From positions 43,193-107,192 of the forward strand of contig JBMOOQ010000003.1 in the NCBI GenBank assembly GCA_049324435.1: a stretch of DNA of 64,000 bases. Direction: 5' to 3'. This document shows, one piece after another, positions 17,161-25,574 of the stretch. Made by a program: the position numbers and the translations under genes. The notes under the pieces were generated by a model. That model was not told the DNA's origin. It worked only from the letters and a program-made list of their open reading frames with translations, and did no database searches. Every line of letters begins with the position of its first letter. Positions within the stretch are counted from its first letter, which is position 1. This DNA is from Pseudorhodoplanes sp049324435 (GTDB lineage: Bacteria > Pseudomonadota > Alphaproteobacteria > Rhizobiales > Xanthobacteraceae).

Positions 17161-18873
17161 TCAAAACAAAAAGTACCTTTGCGCCATCGGTACCACGTCG
17201 GCCGGCTCGCAGGTCAGAAGCTCACCGTCTGCCCGCACCTCATAAGTCTCAGCATCGATCTCGAGCTTCGGCGTCGCGCCGTTATGGATCATGCTCTTTT
17301 TTGAGATGCCGCCGCGGGTATTTTTCACGGCGACGAGCTCCTTCTGAATCCCGAGCTTGCGCCCCAACCCGGCCCGCACGGCAGCCTTCGACGTGAACAC
17401 GACCGACGACGCCGTCAGCGCACGCCCGAACGCGCCGAACATCGGCCGGTAATGCACCGGCTGCGGTGTCGGGATCGACGCATTCGGATCGCCCATCAGC
17501 GCGGCTACGATGGTGCCGCCCTTGATGATGATGTCCGGCTTCACGCCGAAGAAAGCCGGCGACCACAGCACGAGGTCGGCCATCTTGCCCTTCTCGATCG
17601 AGCCGATGATATGCGACACGCCATGCGCGATCGCAGGATTGATGGTGTATTTGGCGATATAGCGCTTGGCGCGTACGTTATCGTTATCGCCCTTCTCCTC
17701 CTTCAGCCGGCCGCGCTGCCGCTTCATCTTGTCGGCGGTCTGCCAGGTGCGGATGATCACTTCGCCGATCCGGCCCATGGCCTGACTGTCCGATGACATC
17801 ATCGACAGCGCACCGATGTCGTGCAGAATGTCTTCCGCGGCAATCGTCTCCTTACGGATCCGGCTTTCGGCAAAGGCGAGGTCCTCCGCGATCGACGGAT
17901 CGAGATGGTGGCACACCATCAGCATGTCGAGATGCTCGTCGATGGTGTTCTTCGTGAAAGGCCGCGTCGGGTTGGTCGAGGACGGCAAAACGTTCTTAAG
18001 CCCGGCCACCTTCATGATGTCCGGCGCATGGCCGCCTCCGGCACCTTCGGTATGGAAGGCGTGAATGGTGCGGCCCTTGAAGGCCTTGATGGTATCTTCG
18101 ACGAATCCGCTTTCATTTAGCGTGTCCGAATGGATCATCACCTGGACGTCGTGATCGTCCGCGACGCTCAGGCAATTGTCGATCGCGGCCGGTGTGGTGC
18201 CCCAGTCCTCGTGCAGCTTGAGCGCGCAGGCACCACCCTTGACCATCTCCTCGAGCGCGGCCGGCTTTGACGCATTGCCTTTCCCGGTGAATCCGAGATT
18301 GATCGGAAACGCATCCGCAGCCTGAATCATACGCGCAATATGCCACGGTCCCGGAGTACAGGTGGTCGCAAGCGTGCCATGCGCCGGACCGGTGCCGCCC
18401 CCGAGCAGCGAGGTCACGCCGGACATCAGCGCGTCGTCCACCTGCTGCGGGCAGATGAAGTGAATATGCGTGTCGAATCCGCCGGCGGTGAGGATCTTGC
18501 CCTCGCCCGCGATCACTTCGGTGCCGGGGCCGATGACGATGGTCACGCCCGGCTGCACATCGGGATTGCCCGCCTTGCCGATCGCATGAATCTTTCCATC
18601 CTTAAGGGCGACGTCGGCTTTCACGATTCCCCAGTGATCCAGGATCAGCGCATTTGTGATCACGGTGTCGACCGCACCCTGCCGGTTCGTCACCTGAGAC
18701 TGGCCCATGCCATCTCGGATGACCTTACCGCCGCCGAATTTCACCTCCTCGCCATAAATCGTGAAGTCCTTCTCGATCTCGATGATGATGTCGGTGTCGG
18801 CGAGGCGTACCCGGTCGCCGGTCGTCGGACCGAACATACCGGCGTAAACCGAGCGGGAAATTTTGGCGGGCAT
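17161..18873 (-). CDS. ureC: Urease alpha (catalytic) subunit UreC
   Basis: This 570-residue di-nickel amidohydrolase hydrolyses urea to ammonia and carbamate. The metal ligands are visible as His136 and His138 (HIHF), the bridging carbamylated Lys219 (CALKLHEDWG), further His in HTEGAGGGH, and Asp in SSDSQAMGR. The mobile-flap His is in VCHHLDP. Length is standard. A patatin-like gene separates it from ureB, unusual for urease operons. Confidence 0.97.
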   Translation of the reverse strand: MPAKISRSVYAGMFGPTTGDRVRLADTDIIIEIEKDFTIYGEEVKFGGGKVIRDGMGQSQVTNRQGAVDTVITNALILDHWGIVKADVALKDGKIHAIGKAGNPDVQPGVTIVIGPGTEVIAGEGKILTAGGFDTHIHFICPQQVDDALMSGVTSLLGGGTGPAHGTLATTCTPGPWHIARMIQAADAFPINLGFTGKGNASKPAALEEMVKGGACALKLHEDWGTTPAAIDNCLSVADDHDVQVMIHSDTLNESGFVEDTIKAFKGRTIHAFHTEGAGGGHAPDIMKVAGLKNVLPSSTNPTRPFTKNTIDEHLDMLMVCHHLDPSIAEDLAFAESRIRKETIAAEDILHDIGALSMMSSDSQAMGRIGEVIIRTWQTADKMKRQRGRLKEEKGDNDNVRAKRYIAKYTINPAIAHGVSHIIGSIEKGKMADLVLWSPAFFGVKPDIIIKGGTIVAALMGDPNASIPTPQPVHYRPMFGAFGRALTASSVVFTSKAAVRAGLGRKLGIQKELVAVKNTRGGISKKSMIHNGATPKLEIDAETYEVRADGELLTCEPADVVPMAQRYFLF

Positions 18874-18890
18874 GGCGGCTCCAGGCGGCC

Positions 18891-20117
18891 TTAATGGGCC
18901 ATGTGAGGTTGCTGCTGAGATGCTAGTCTGAAACTTGCGAAAATTGGAGACAAGCAGGTGCGCGCGATCCGGTAGCCCTCTTCGCGGCGGCGGCGGACCG
19001 TGTCACGGGAGAAATCGCGCAAGCCGAACTGGCCGTCGGTGGAGTGCTGTCCGGCAGGCACTCCGCCGACGTCCTGAGCGCCCTGCACATCGATATCGAC
19101 GATGCGGATCGACTTGCAGCGCCGTGCACGGTCGATCCGCAATCGCAGATCCGGGCCGATCGCTTCCGGTGGCACCCGTTCGGCCAATTGTTCGATCGTC
19201 TCGATCAGATCGTTGATGCGCTCGGCAGCCCTGCGGTCCTGACGCAGGTGATTGCCGAAGCTCAGCTCGTGCATGCGATCTTCGACATCGGCCAGCGTCT
19301 GCGGCTTGCGCGCCTTCAGCGGATAGAGATTGAGAACAACCAGTAGACGCTGGATACCGTCATCGCTCGAAAATGCGTCGATCGCGTCACCAAGCGGTGC
19401 ATTGTCGACAAGACCGCCATCCCAGTAAAAGGCATTATCGATTTCGGTCCACGGAAATTGCGGCGGCAGGCTGCCGCTCGCGAGAATATGCTTTGGCGTG
19501 ATGTGGCAGGGATCGTCGCTGCCGAGCCTGCGATTGCAGAAACGCCTGAGCTCGCCGCTCTCGACATTGACCGCGGTGATCACAAACGTGGTCTCGCTGC
19601 GATTGATTGCCCCGAAATCAACATGGCGCTTCAGCGTGCGCAGCAATGGACGCGTATTGTAATAGGCAGTCCATGTGCCGAACCCGACCAGATCGAAGCG
19701 CGGCAGATAGAACCCGGGAAGACCGAACAGCGACAGATCGCGTTGCGCTTGCTTGGGCCAAAAGTCCGGCGCCTGCAATGTAAGATCATCCCACAGACTG
19801 TCGAGCCGGCGTCGCGCATCCTCGCGATCATGCGCGCCAACGACACAGGCCGCATTGATTGCGCCGATCGACACGCCGCTGACGACCTTCAGTGTCGGAC
19901 AGCAACCGGCGGCTTCCGCCTCATTCATCAATTCGAGTAACGCGCCAATGCCGCCGCATTCATAGGCGCCGAGCGCGCCGCCGCCCTGCAGCACGATTCC
20001 GATCTCGACCCGCTTTGCGGTCTCACCGCGCATGCCATCAACCTGTTCTGCCGGCATGCAATTCTCCGGCACGTCTGTCGTCTCGTCCCCGGTCTTATCC
20101 CCAGGGGCTGTGTGCAT
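18891..20117 (-). CDS. Patatin-like phospholipase inserted in the urease cluster
   Basis: This 408-residue patatin/RssA-type lipid acyl hydrolase has the oxyanion motif GGGALG at residues 45-50, the nucleophile elbow GVSIG with Ser83, and the Asp of the dyad in DGGLVDNAP near residue 215. The C-terminal third matches the DUF3734-type tail often seen on alphaproteobacterial patatins (inferred). The N-terminal 35 residues are weakly conserved-looking, so the start could instead be Met21 or Met29. It lies between ureB and ureC on the same strand. No link between lipase and urease activity is known to me. Confidence 0.85.
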   Translation of the reverse strand: MHTAPGDKTGDETTDVPENCMPAEQVDGMRGETAKRVEIGIVLQGGGALGAYECGGIGALLELMNEAEAAGCCPTLKVVSGVSIGAINAACVVGAHDREDARRRLDSLWDDLTLQAPDFWPKQAQRDLSLFGLPGFYLPRFDLVGFGTWTAYYNTRPLLRTLKRHVDFGAINRSETTFVITAVNVESGELRRFCNRRLGSDDPCHITPKHILASGSLPPQFPWTEIDNAFYWDGGLVDNAPLGDAIDAFSSDDGIQRLLVVLNLYPLKARKPQTLADVEDRMHELSFGNHLRQDRRAAERINDLIETIEQLAERVPPEAIGPDLRLRIDRARRCKSIRIVDIDVQGAQDVGGVPAGQHSTDGQFGLRDFSRDTVRRRREEGYRIARTCLSPIFASFRLASQQQPHMAH

Positions 20118-20299
20118 CGTCGTTTTCGTTGCCTTCGATCATCGACGCATTACCCTGATGTCAGATGGTCATGACGGCTTCGGCTGGACGCGGGCATCGA
20201 CGGGACCGGATGGTGTGGGGGCGAAGGCTGCTACGAGCATCGCTTTCGTGAGCCTGACGATCTCGGGTCCGTGCCGCGGTAGCGGCGGCAGGGAACGTG

Positions 20300-20323
20300 A
20301 CGGGCGGGCGCAGGCTCGCCCGT
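20300..20323. other. Hairpin between ureB and the patatin gene
   Basis: ACGGGCG and CGCCCGT pair perfectly (20300-20306 and 20317-20323). A T-run follows on the plus strand, whereas the flanking genes are on the minus strand, where the A-run precedes the stem. It therefore looks like a transcription-stop hairpin facing the wrong way. It may merely separate ureAB from the patatin-ureC messages. The rest of the 250-base gap shows no gene. Confidence 0.4.
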
Positions 20324-20365
20324 TATGTTTTTGCGAAGACCGGTCCGTATGCAGACCGCGCTGCG

Positions 20366-20680
20366 TCACAACTTCCCCATCACGTCGCCGCGGAAACCGT
20401 AAACCACGCGCTTGCCGCCGAAAGGTACAAGCTGCACCTCGCGCGTCTGCCCTGGCTCAAATCGCACCGCGGTGCCGGCAGCAATATCGAGCCGCATGCC
20501 ACGGGCCTTCTTGCGATCGAATTTCAGCGCGGGATTGGTTTCGAAGAAATGGTAGTGCGACCCGACCTGGATCGGCCGGTCTCCGGTATTCGAGACGGAG
20601 AGCGTGACGGTCTTGCGGCCGGCATTCAGCTCGATATCGCCATCCTTGACGAGAATTTGACCGGGGCTCCATTCGGTCAT
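20366..20680 (-). CDS. ureB: Urease beta subunit UreB
   Basis: This 104-residue beta subunit opens with GQILVKDGDIELNAGR and contains the family block RPIQVGSHYHFFETN. It forms the trimeric urease core with UreA and UreC. Length is normal for separately encoded beta subunits. It follows the small membrane-protein gene by four bases. Confidence 0.95.
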   Translation of the reverse strand: MTEWSPGQILVKDGDIELNAGRKTVTLSVSNTGDRPIQVGSHYHFFETNPALKFDRKKARGMRLDIAAGTAVRFEPGQTREVQLVPFGGKRVVYGFRGDVMGKL

Positions 20681-20684
20681 TGCG

Positions 20685-20870
20685 CTATTCCTTCCTCAGC
20701 CGGCGGAACGCGACGACACCTGCGCCGATCAGGACTGCCGCCATGACCAGGACAAGGGCATCAGGCAGCAGGCTGGTGCCATGCGGATGCTGGTGCGGCA
20801 CAAGCGAGGAATGCGCAAAGGCAGTGCCTGTGCTCAACGCGGCCCATACAGCGAAAGCCAATATCTTCAT
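20685..20870 (-). CDS. Small His-containing exported membrane protein between ureA and ureB
   Basis: This 61-residue protein has an N-terminal signal-like segment (residues 1-19, ending GTAFA), a short exterior stretch with four His in AHSSLVPHQHPHG, one transmembrane helix (about residues 34-55) and a basic tail (RRLRKE). The mature N-terminus begins with His after cleavage at FA|H, resembling HupE/UreJ-type proteins, which start with a metal-binding His. A nickel-related role is plausible from the location between ureA and ureB but unproven. Confidence 0.72.
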   Translation of the reverse strand: MKILAFAVWAALSTGTAFAHSSLVPHQHPHGTSLLPDALVLVMAAVLIGAGVVAFRRLRKE

Positions 20871-20880
20871 GATGCGTCCT

Positions 20881-21183
20881 TCAGCGAATGGGCTCGTGCA
20901 CGGTGACGAGCTTGGTACCGTCGGGAAACGTGGCCTCGACCTGTATATCGTGAATCATATCGGCAATGCCGTCCATGACCTGATCGCGTCTGAGAACATG
21001 ACCGCCGTCGCGCATCAATTCTGCGACGCTCTTGCCGTCGCGCGCGCCCTCCACGATGAAGTCGGTGATTAGCGCGACGGCTTCCGGATGATTGAGCTTT
21101 ACGCCGCGTTCAAGCCTGCGGCGCGCCACCATCGCCGCCATCGCGATCAGCAGCTTGTCCTTTTCGCGCGGCGTCAGCAGCAT
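20881..21183 (-). CDS. ureA: Urease gamma subunit UreA
   Basis: This 100-residue gamma subunit starts MLLTPREKDKLLIAMAAMVA and includes LKLNHPEAVALI-type and GGHVLRRDQVMDGI blocks. The ATG at 21183 gives the standard length. The frame continues upstream to 21384, but that N-terminus is not urease-like. It starts the ureA-to-ureG unit and is divergent from the UT-type transporter gene. Confidence 0.95.
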   Translation of the reverse strand: MLLTPREKDKLLIAMAAMVARRRLERGVKLNHPEAVALITDFIVEGARDGKSVAELMRDGGHVLRRDQVMDGIADMIHDIQVEATFPDGTKLVTVHEPIR

Positions 21184-21499
21184 GGCACAGTCCTTGAAAC
21201 AGCCTCGATAGTCATCACCTGAAAGCCCCTGACCGGCACGAACACTGCCATCATATCGAAGGTGCACGACCCGACAAGGCCCCGCGCCATTTTCGATGCC
21301 CGCAGAGCGGCGGATCGATAGGGCAGCAAAAGCGAAAAGCTGAGGCGGCCTTGCATCCGAGGCGGCGATACGCGCAAATATCACGAAAGATTTAGCCGCC
21401 TGGTTGTTTCGAAGTAGAATGCAAACTGGTGCGCCTCGGCCGCCTTAAGCCGGCGCCTTGGACCTTTTCATTGCGGCGACCGGCACCAAGGAGCTTTCG
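21184..21499. promoter_or_regulatory. Intergenic region between ureA and the UT urea transporter
   Basis: This 316-base gap must hold the divergent promoters for ureA (minus) and the urea transporter (plus). No clear sigma-70 pair could be assigned. A GGCACG-N4-CTGC sequence at 21234-21248 resembles a sigma-54 promoter but departs from consensus at two key positions. Several GAGGCGGC/GGCCGCCT segments at about 21341-21455 form partial repeats. No gene is seen. Confidence 0.4.
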
Positions 21500-22489
21500 A
21501 TGATCTGGTGGCAAGATCGGTGCAAGTCGTCCACGCCGCTGTGGTTCGCCGATATCTGCCTGCGTGGCATCGCGCAGGTTATGCTTCAGAACAATCCGCT
21601 GACCGGTGTGCTGTTTCTTGCGGCAATCGTGTGGGCCTCCTTCGTGGCAGACGCCTACAGGCTGGCGATTGCCGCGGTCGTGGCCGTCATCGTCGCCACC
21701 CTGACCGCGCTATGGCTACGCGTCGATACGGAAGAGCTGGAAACCGGCCTGCACGGCTACAACGCGACCCTCGTCGGACTGGCGCTTGCGACCTTTCTTG
21801 CACCCGGCGCGTTACTCTGGGTTTATGTTGTATTCGGCGCGGTGATATCCGTCATCGCCACACTTGCGTCATTCAAGGCTCTCAAGCCCGTTGAGCTGCC
21901 GGCTTTGACCGCTCCCTTTGTCCTCGTGACATGGCTGATGCTGCTGGCGAGTTACGGATTTGCCGGACTGAGCGGCACCGCGCTTCCATCCGGCGCTGTG
22001 GTTGGCGCCTATCAGGCCTACCAGACCGCTCCGCTCGATATCCTCGGTTTCGTTCAGGGCGTTTTCAAAAGCGTCTCGCAAGTCTTTCTGAAGGCCGATG
22101 GCATCGCCGCGCTGCTCCTGATCGCCGGATTGTTCGTCAGTTCGCCCGCTGGTGCAGCCTTTGCGGTCGGGGGAGCTGTCATCGCGGTGGCGACTGCGCA
22201 TCTTTTTGGTGCCGAGAGCGATCTGATCACGGGCGGCCTTCTGGGCTTCAGCCCGGTCCTGACCGCGATCACACTGGGCACAGTATTCTACCGGCCGAGC
22301 CCGCGGGCCGCGGTCTATGCGGCACTGGGCGCGGCATTCACCGCTGTGACCCAGGCGGCGATGAACGTGGCGTTTATGCCGCTCGCCATTCCGGCGCTGA
22401 CCGCACCATTCGTTCTCGTCTCCTGGATATTCCTGCTGCCTCGTCTACGGCTTGAGACATCGGGATCGGCCGAGGGTGATAACAAATAG
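21500..22489 (+). CDS. UT-family urea transporter
   Basis: This 329-residue polytopic protein of the UT (urea channel) family has two homologous halves. Each bears the family signature: LPALTAPF at residues 133-140 and IPALTAPF at 297-304, both followed by VLV(T/S)W. The urea-channel motif HGYNATLVGLAL near residue 86 is mirrored by GGLLGFSPVLTAIT near 246. Such channels let urea diffuse into the cell. The ATG at 21500 follows AAGGAG; the frame opens at 21458. It is the only plus-strand gene in the urea locus and converges on the DUF1576 gene, 23 bases apart. Confidence 0.9.
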   Translation: MIWWQDRCKSSTPLWFADICLRGIAQVMLQNNPLTGVLFLAAIVWASFVADAYRLAIAAVVAVIVATLTALWLRVDTEELETGLHGYNATLVGLALATFLAPGALLWVYVVFGAVISVIATLASFKALKPVELPALTAPFVLVTWLMLLASYGFAGLSGTALPSGAVVGAYQAYQTAPLDILGFVQGVFKSVSQVFLKADGIAALLLIAGLFVSSPAGAAFAVGGAVIAVATAHLFGAESDLITGGLLGFSPVLTAITLGTVFYRPSPRAAVYAALGAAFTAVTQAAMNVAFMPLAIPALTAPFVLVSWIFLLPRLRLETSGSAEGDNK

Positions 22490-22512
22490 ACGGAGCATGT
22501 CGCGGTGGCCGA

Positions 22513-23823
22513 TCATGCATCGTCCTTGTCGGACGTCTTTTCCTGCCCGTTTTGCCTTGCCTGAACGCTGATAATCACAGCGGCCAGAACAGCAGCCACA
22601 ATGCCGGCGGCGAAGCCGTTATTGTACAGGTTCAGCCCGCCGTGCACGACGCCAACGCTCCGCGCGGCGGATGAGTGCAGAAAGCCGGCGACTATCCCCC
22701 AATGCCATCCGAAGCGGCCCGCGATCGGCGCCAGCGTGGTGCCGAACAAAGCAGCAAGTAAGCCCGACGGATCCGCTGGCCCCCACGGCTTGGCGATCGA
22801 GCCCAGAAACACCCCGGCCATGACCGGCACGATGTTACGGGGATGCTTGCCGTATGCGGCAAAGCCGACGATGGTGAAGATCGCACCGATGACCGGCCCG
22901 TTGAGGTCGCCGCCGACCAGAAGCACATAGCAAAGACCGATCAGGCCCGTCAGACTCATATTGACCAGAACCGGCCCGAATCCGGCCAGCGTGACAAAAT
23001 CCGACGGCGCCTGACCCGAGCTGCGCATGATCTGCATCATGCGCGGGACCATGTTGCGGTCGAGGAGATATCCGGTCATCGCCATCGACAGGAACAGCGC
23101 AACCAGAAATCCGCCGAACAGCCCGTTGTTGCCCGATGTCCATATCATCACCGGGTCGGGAACGAACCCATAAGACTTGTAGAGTGCGACGACCAGCACG
23201 CCGATGATGCCGGCGGTGAAGCCCATGTTGTACAGACTGAAGCCCATATGGGCGTTGAAAAGCTGGGCCGCGGCAGGAGCGAGAACGAACCCGATGACGG
23301 TCGCGGTTGCAGCACCCAGCGGAAGGCCTACGCCGAACGGAAGAGCGGTGCTGAAAGCGATCTCCGAGAAGATCGGGGCCAGCGCTGTCCCGAAAAATGC
23401 TGTGTTGATATGCGTGGCGAACGCTTCGCCCTTGAACCGGCAATAGAGAAAGACCCCGACGACAATGAACCATATGTTGAACAGGTTTTTGCCGAACAGA
23501 CCGAAGCCCAGCACCAGAAACAGGCATGCGACAGCAGCGCCGGAAATTTTCGCCGCACACCTGTAATAGACGACGCATGCGGCCAGCGTGAGAAGCCCGG
23601 CATTGACGCAGGCAGCTCCCCTGCCCCCGGCACCGAAGTAATCCGTCAGCAGTGCATCGCGCGTGGTGACGATTTCGATCAGACCGTAAAGGACAGCGCC
23701 CGGACCGTCGATCAGCAATCCGAACGCCACGAATGCCCCTGCGTAAGCCGCAATGACTCCCAGAATGAAGCGGTCGCCCAGCTGGGCGGGCTCGGACAAG
23801 GCGCTGGATTTGTCGCTCACCAT
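22513..23823 (-). CDS. DUF1576 family membrane protein, candidate transporter in the urea locus
   Basis: This 436-residue polytopic protein matches my recollection of DUF1576 proteins, whose function is unknown. Two halves repeat: FFGTALAPI (143-151) against LFGTTLAPI (359-367), LYNMGFTAG (197-205) against LYNNGFAAG (399-407), and GFGLFGK (105-111) against GFAAYGK (320-326). Duplicated re-entrant layouts are typical of channels and transporters. The ATG at 23823 lies four bases beyond the ureD stop, so it is likely co-transcribed with urtABCDE-ureD. A role in urea, ammonium or nickel passage is inferred from context only. Confidence 0.75.
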   Translation of the reverse strand: MVSDKSSALSEPAQLGDRFILGVIAAYAGAFVAFGLLIDGPGAVLYGLIEIVTTRDALLTDYFGAGGRGAACVNAGLLTLAACVVYYRCAAKISGAAVACLFLVLGFGLFGKNLFNIWFIVVGVFLYCRFKGEAFATHINTAFFGTALAPIFSEIAFSTALPFGVGLPLGAATATVIGFVLAPAAAQLFNAHMGFSLYNMGFTAGIIGVLVVALYKSYGFVPDPVMIWTSGNNGLFGGFLVALFLSMAMTGYLLDRNMVPRMMQIMRSSGQAPSDFVTLAGFGPVLVNMSLTGLIGLCYVLLVGGDLNGPVIGAIFTIVGFAAYGKHPRNIVPVMAGVFLGSIAKPWGPADPSGLLAALFGTTLAPIAGRFGWHWGIVAGFLHSSAARSVGVVHGGLNLYNNGFAAGIVAAVLAAVIISVQARQNGQEKTSDKDDA

Positions 23824-23827
23824 CGGT

Positions 23828-24667
23828 TCAATTCGTCCAGAGACGCGGCAGCGCGCCGCAGAGCCGATTGAGCACCGAAACGAGGTCGCGACGCAACTGT
23901 GCGGCATCCTTTCCGCACTTCCGGATCACGGCGATCCCATTCCAGGCCGAGACGCCGGCTTCGCTGGAGCAATTCGCAAGGCAATCCCGCGCCCTTTCGG
24001 CCAGCCCCTCATCTGCGGGTGCGATCACAATGGTCGCGAAAGCCGTGGCACCGCCGCCCGCGGCCGGGCGCGCCAGCAATTCGGAAATGTCGCCGCCAAG
24101 GCGCAGCGTGTCCACGAAGACCAGCGTCCCATTGCGGCGGATGCGCCAGCGGTCGACGAATTCTCCCTGACGCACGGTCTCATCCATTGCGGAGCGGCCG
24201 AACACCGTCGACTCGGCCATTACCAGCGAGCCGCCGTCCGCAACCTCCACCTCGATCGAACGAACGAGCTTCGCGCCATCGAAAAGGATGGTCTCCTGCG
24301 GCAGCCAGCGCAGGGCAGCGCCCGCCCCGACGGTGAGCCGCACATCAATGCGCGAAGCCGCGTCGATAGCCCGATAGACTTTCTCTGCGGCAGCACTGAT
24401 GACAGCAAGGTGAGCCCCCTGCGTCGCCTCAATCGCGATCGAGAAGCTATCTCCACCCGCAATCCCGCCGGCGGTATTGAGGATCACCGCCTCGCTTTCC
24501 GGACCGCTCACGTCGGGGAACCGCACCCGCAGCGAGCCCTGTTCCAGGACGCGCTGGCGCCGGGTGCGCCCATCGGCCGCCGTCACCGAAAGGTCGATGC
24601 GTCCATGCGCACGATTGCGGGCGAAGACCGCTGCTGCCTTGGCGTTCGTGATCGTCGTGGCACTCAT
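23828..24667 (-). CDS. ureD: Urease accessory protein UreD
   Basis: This 279-residue UreD/UreH scaffold binds apo-urease and holds the UreF-UreG nickel-insertion complex. Family stretches include GRTRRQRVLEQGSLRVRFP near the start, NTAGGIAGGD at about residue 65, and AMDETVRQGEFVDRW near 160. It lies 35 bases after urtE, at the end of the urea ABC transporter operon rather than beside ureA, and is followed directly by the DUF1576 gene. Confidence 0.92.
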   Translation of the reverse strand: MSATTITNAKAAAVFARNRAHGRIDLSVTAADGRTRRQRVLEQGSLRVRFPDVSGPESEAVILNTAGGIAGGDSFSIAIEATQGAHLAVISAAAEKVYRAIDAASRIDVRLTVGAGAALRWLPQETILFDGAKLVRSIEVEVADGGSLVMAESTVFGRSAMDETVRQGEFVDRWRIRRNGTLVFVDTLRLGGDISELLARPAAGGGATAFATIVIAPADEGLAERARDCLANCSSEAGVSAWNGIAVIRKCGKDAAQLRRDLVSVLNRLCGALPRLWTN

Positions 24668-24702
24668 GCCACGTGTCTAGCATGTTCGTGCGAAACGCAG
24701 AA

Positions 24703-25398
24703 CTATAGTGCCAGGGCACGCCGCAAGGCGGGTTCGTCAAGATCGTCCTTGCCGGACGAATAGACCACCGAGCCACGATCCATTGCTACGAACCGGTCGC
24801 CGAGTTCGCGCGCGAAGTCGTAATATTGCTCGACCAGCACGATCGCCATGTTGCCGAGCCCGCGCAGGTAGGAAATGGCACGGCCGATATCCTTGATGAT
24901 CGAAGGCTGGATGCCCTCGGTCGGCTCGTCAAGCAGCAGAAGCCGCGGCTGCATGACCAGCGCGCGCCCGATCGCGAGCTGCTGCTGCTGACCGCCCGAC
25001 AGGTCGCCACCGCGCCGGCGCAGCATGTTACCGAGCACCGGGAACAGCGAGAATACGTCGTCCGGGATGACGCGCTCGTCGCGCTTCAGCGGCGCAAAGC
25101 CGGTCTTCAGATTTTCCTCGACCGTCAGCAACGGAAAGATCTCCCGGCCCTGCGGGACGATCGCAATGCCGGAGCGAGCGCGCTGATAAGGCTTGAGCGC
25201 ATTGATAGCGTGGCCGTCCCACTCGATGGTCCCTTTGCTGACAGCCTGCTGGCCAACGATCGCGCGCAACAGGCTGGTCTTGCCGACGCCGTTGCGGCCG
25301 AGCACGCAGGTCACTTCACCAACCTTGGCGACAAGGGACACCCCGCGCAAGGCCTGCGCCGCGCCGTAATGCAGATCGATGGATTTCACATCGAGCAT
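24703..25398 (-). CDS. urtE: Urea ABC transporter ATP-binding subunit UrtE
   Basis: This 231-residue LivF-like ATPase has Walker A (GRNGVGKTS), the signature LSGGQQQQL and Walker B (LLLDEPTEGIQPSI). GIQPSIIKDIG after Walker B is typical of UrtE. The ATG at 25398 gives the standard MLDVKSIDLHYG start. A 176-base gap containing a long palindromic element separates it from urtD, breaking an otherwise tight operon. Confidence 0.93.
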   Translation of the reverse strand: MLDVKSIDLHYGAAQALRGVSLVAKVGEVTCVLGRNGVGKTSLLRAIVGQQAVSKGTIEWDGHAINALKPYQRARSGIAIVPQGREIFPLLTVEENLKTGFAPLKRDERVIPDDVFSLFPVLGNMLRRRGGDLSGGQQQQLAIGRALVMQPRLLLLDEPTEGIQPSIIKDIGRAISYLRGLGNMAIVLVEQYYDFARELGDRFVAMDRGSVVYSSGKDDLDEPALRRALAL

Positions 25399-25417
25399 GT
25401 TGTCAGGCTCCAGCCTC

Positions 25418-25549
25418 GTGTCCCGGACGCGGTGCAGCATGAAGCGAAGCGGAATGGTGCACCGATGAGCCGGGACCCATTCCAAGAAAACGCTCGATGG
25501 GTCCCGGTTCTGCAGCGCACCGTTTCACGCTGCGCTGCGCCCGGGACAC
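25418..25549. repeat. 132-bp imperfect palindromic element between urtD and urtE
   Basis: The outer arms GTGTCCCGG (25418-25426) and CCGGGACAC (25541-25549) are perfect inverted repeats. So are the inner arms CCGGGACCCAT (25470-25480) and ATGGGTCCCGG (25497-25507), around a 16-base loop. The sequence between them also pairs imperfectly. Size and GTCCCGG ends match the palindromic intergenic repeats common in Bradyrhizobium-like genomes. Within the urt transcript it would form a long stem-loop. Confidence 0.78.
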
Positions 25550-25574
25550 GAGCTCCTCCCAGCTTCTCATCTCA

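Noticed and set aside
20300..20323. Intrinsic terminator on the plus strand
   Set aside because: The stem and following T-run look right, but no plus-strand gene precedes it, so it is listed only as a hairpin.
21234..21248. Sigma-54-like sequence before the UT urea transporter
   Set aside because: Differs from consensus at the T before GG and at the first T of TTGC, and lies 250 bases from the start codon; too weak to call.
21174..21377. 67-codon minus-strand frame just upstream of ureA
   Set aside because: Overlaps the ureA start, has no ribosome site and no recognisable feature; treated as intergenic.
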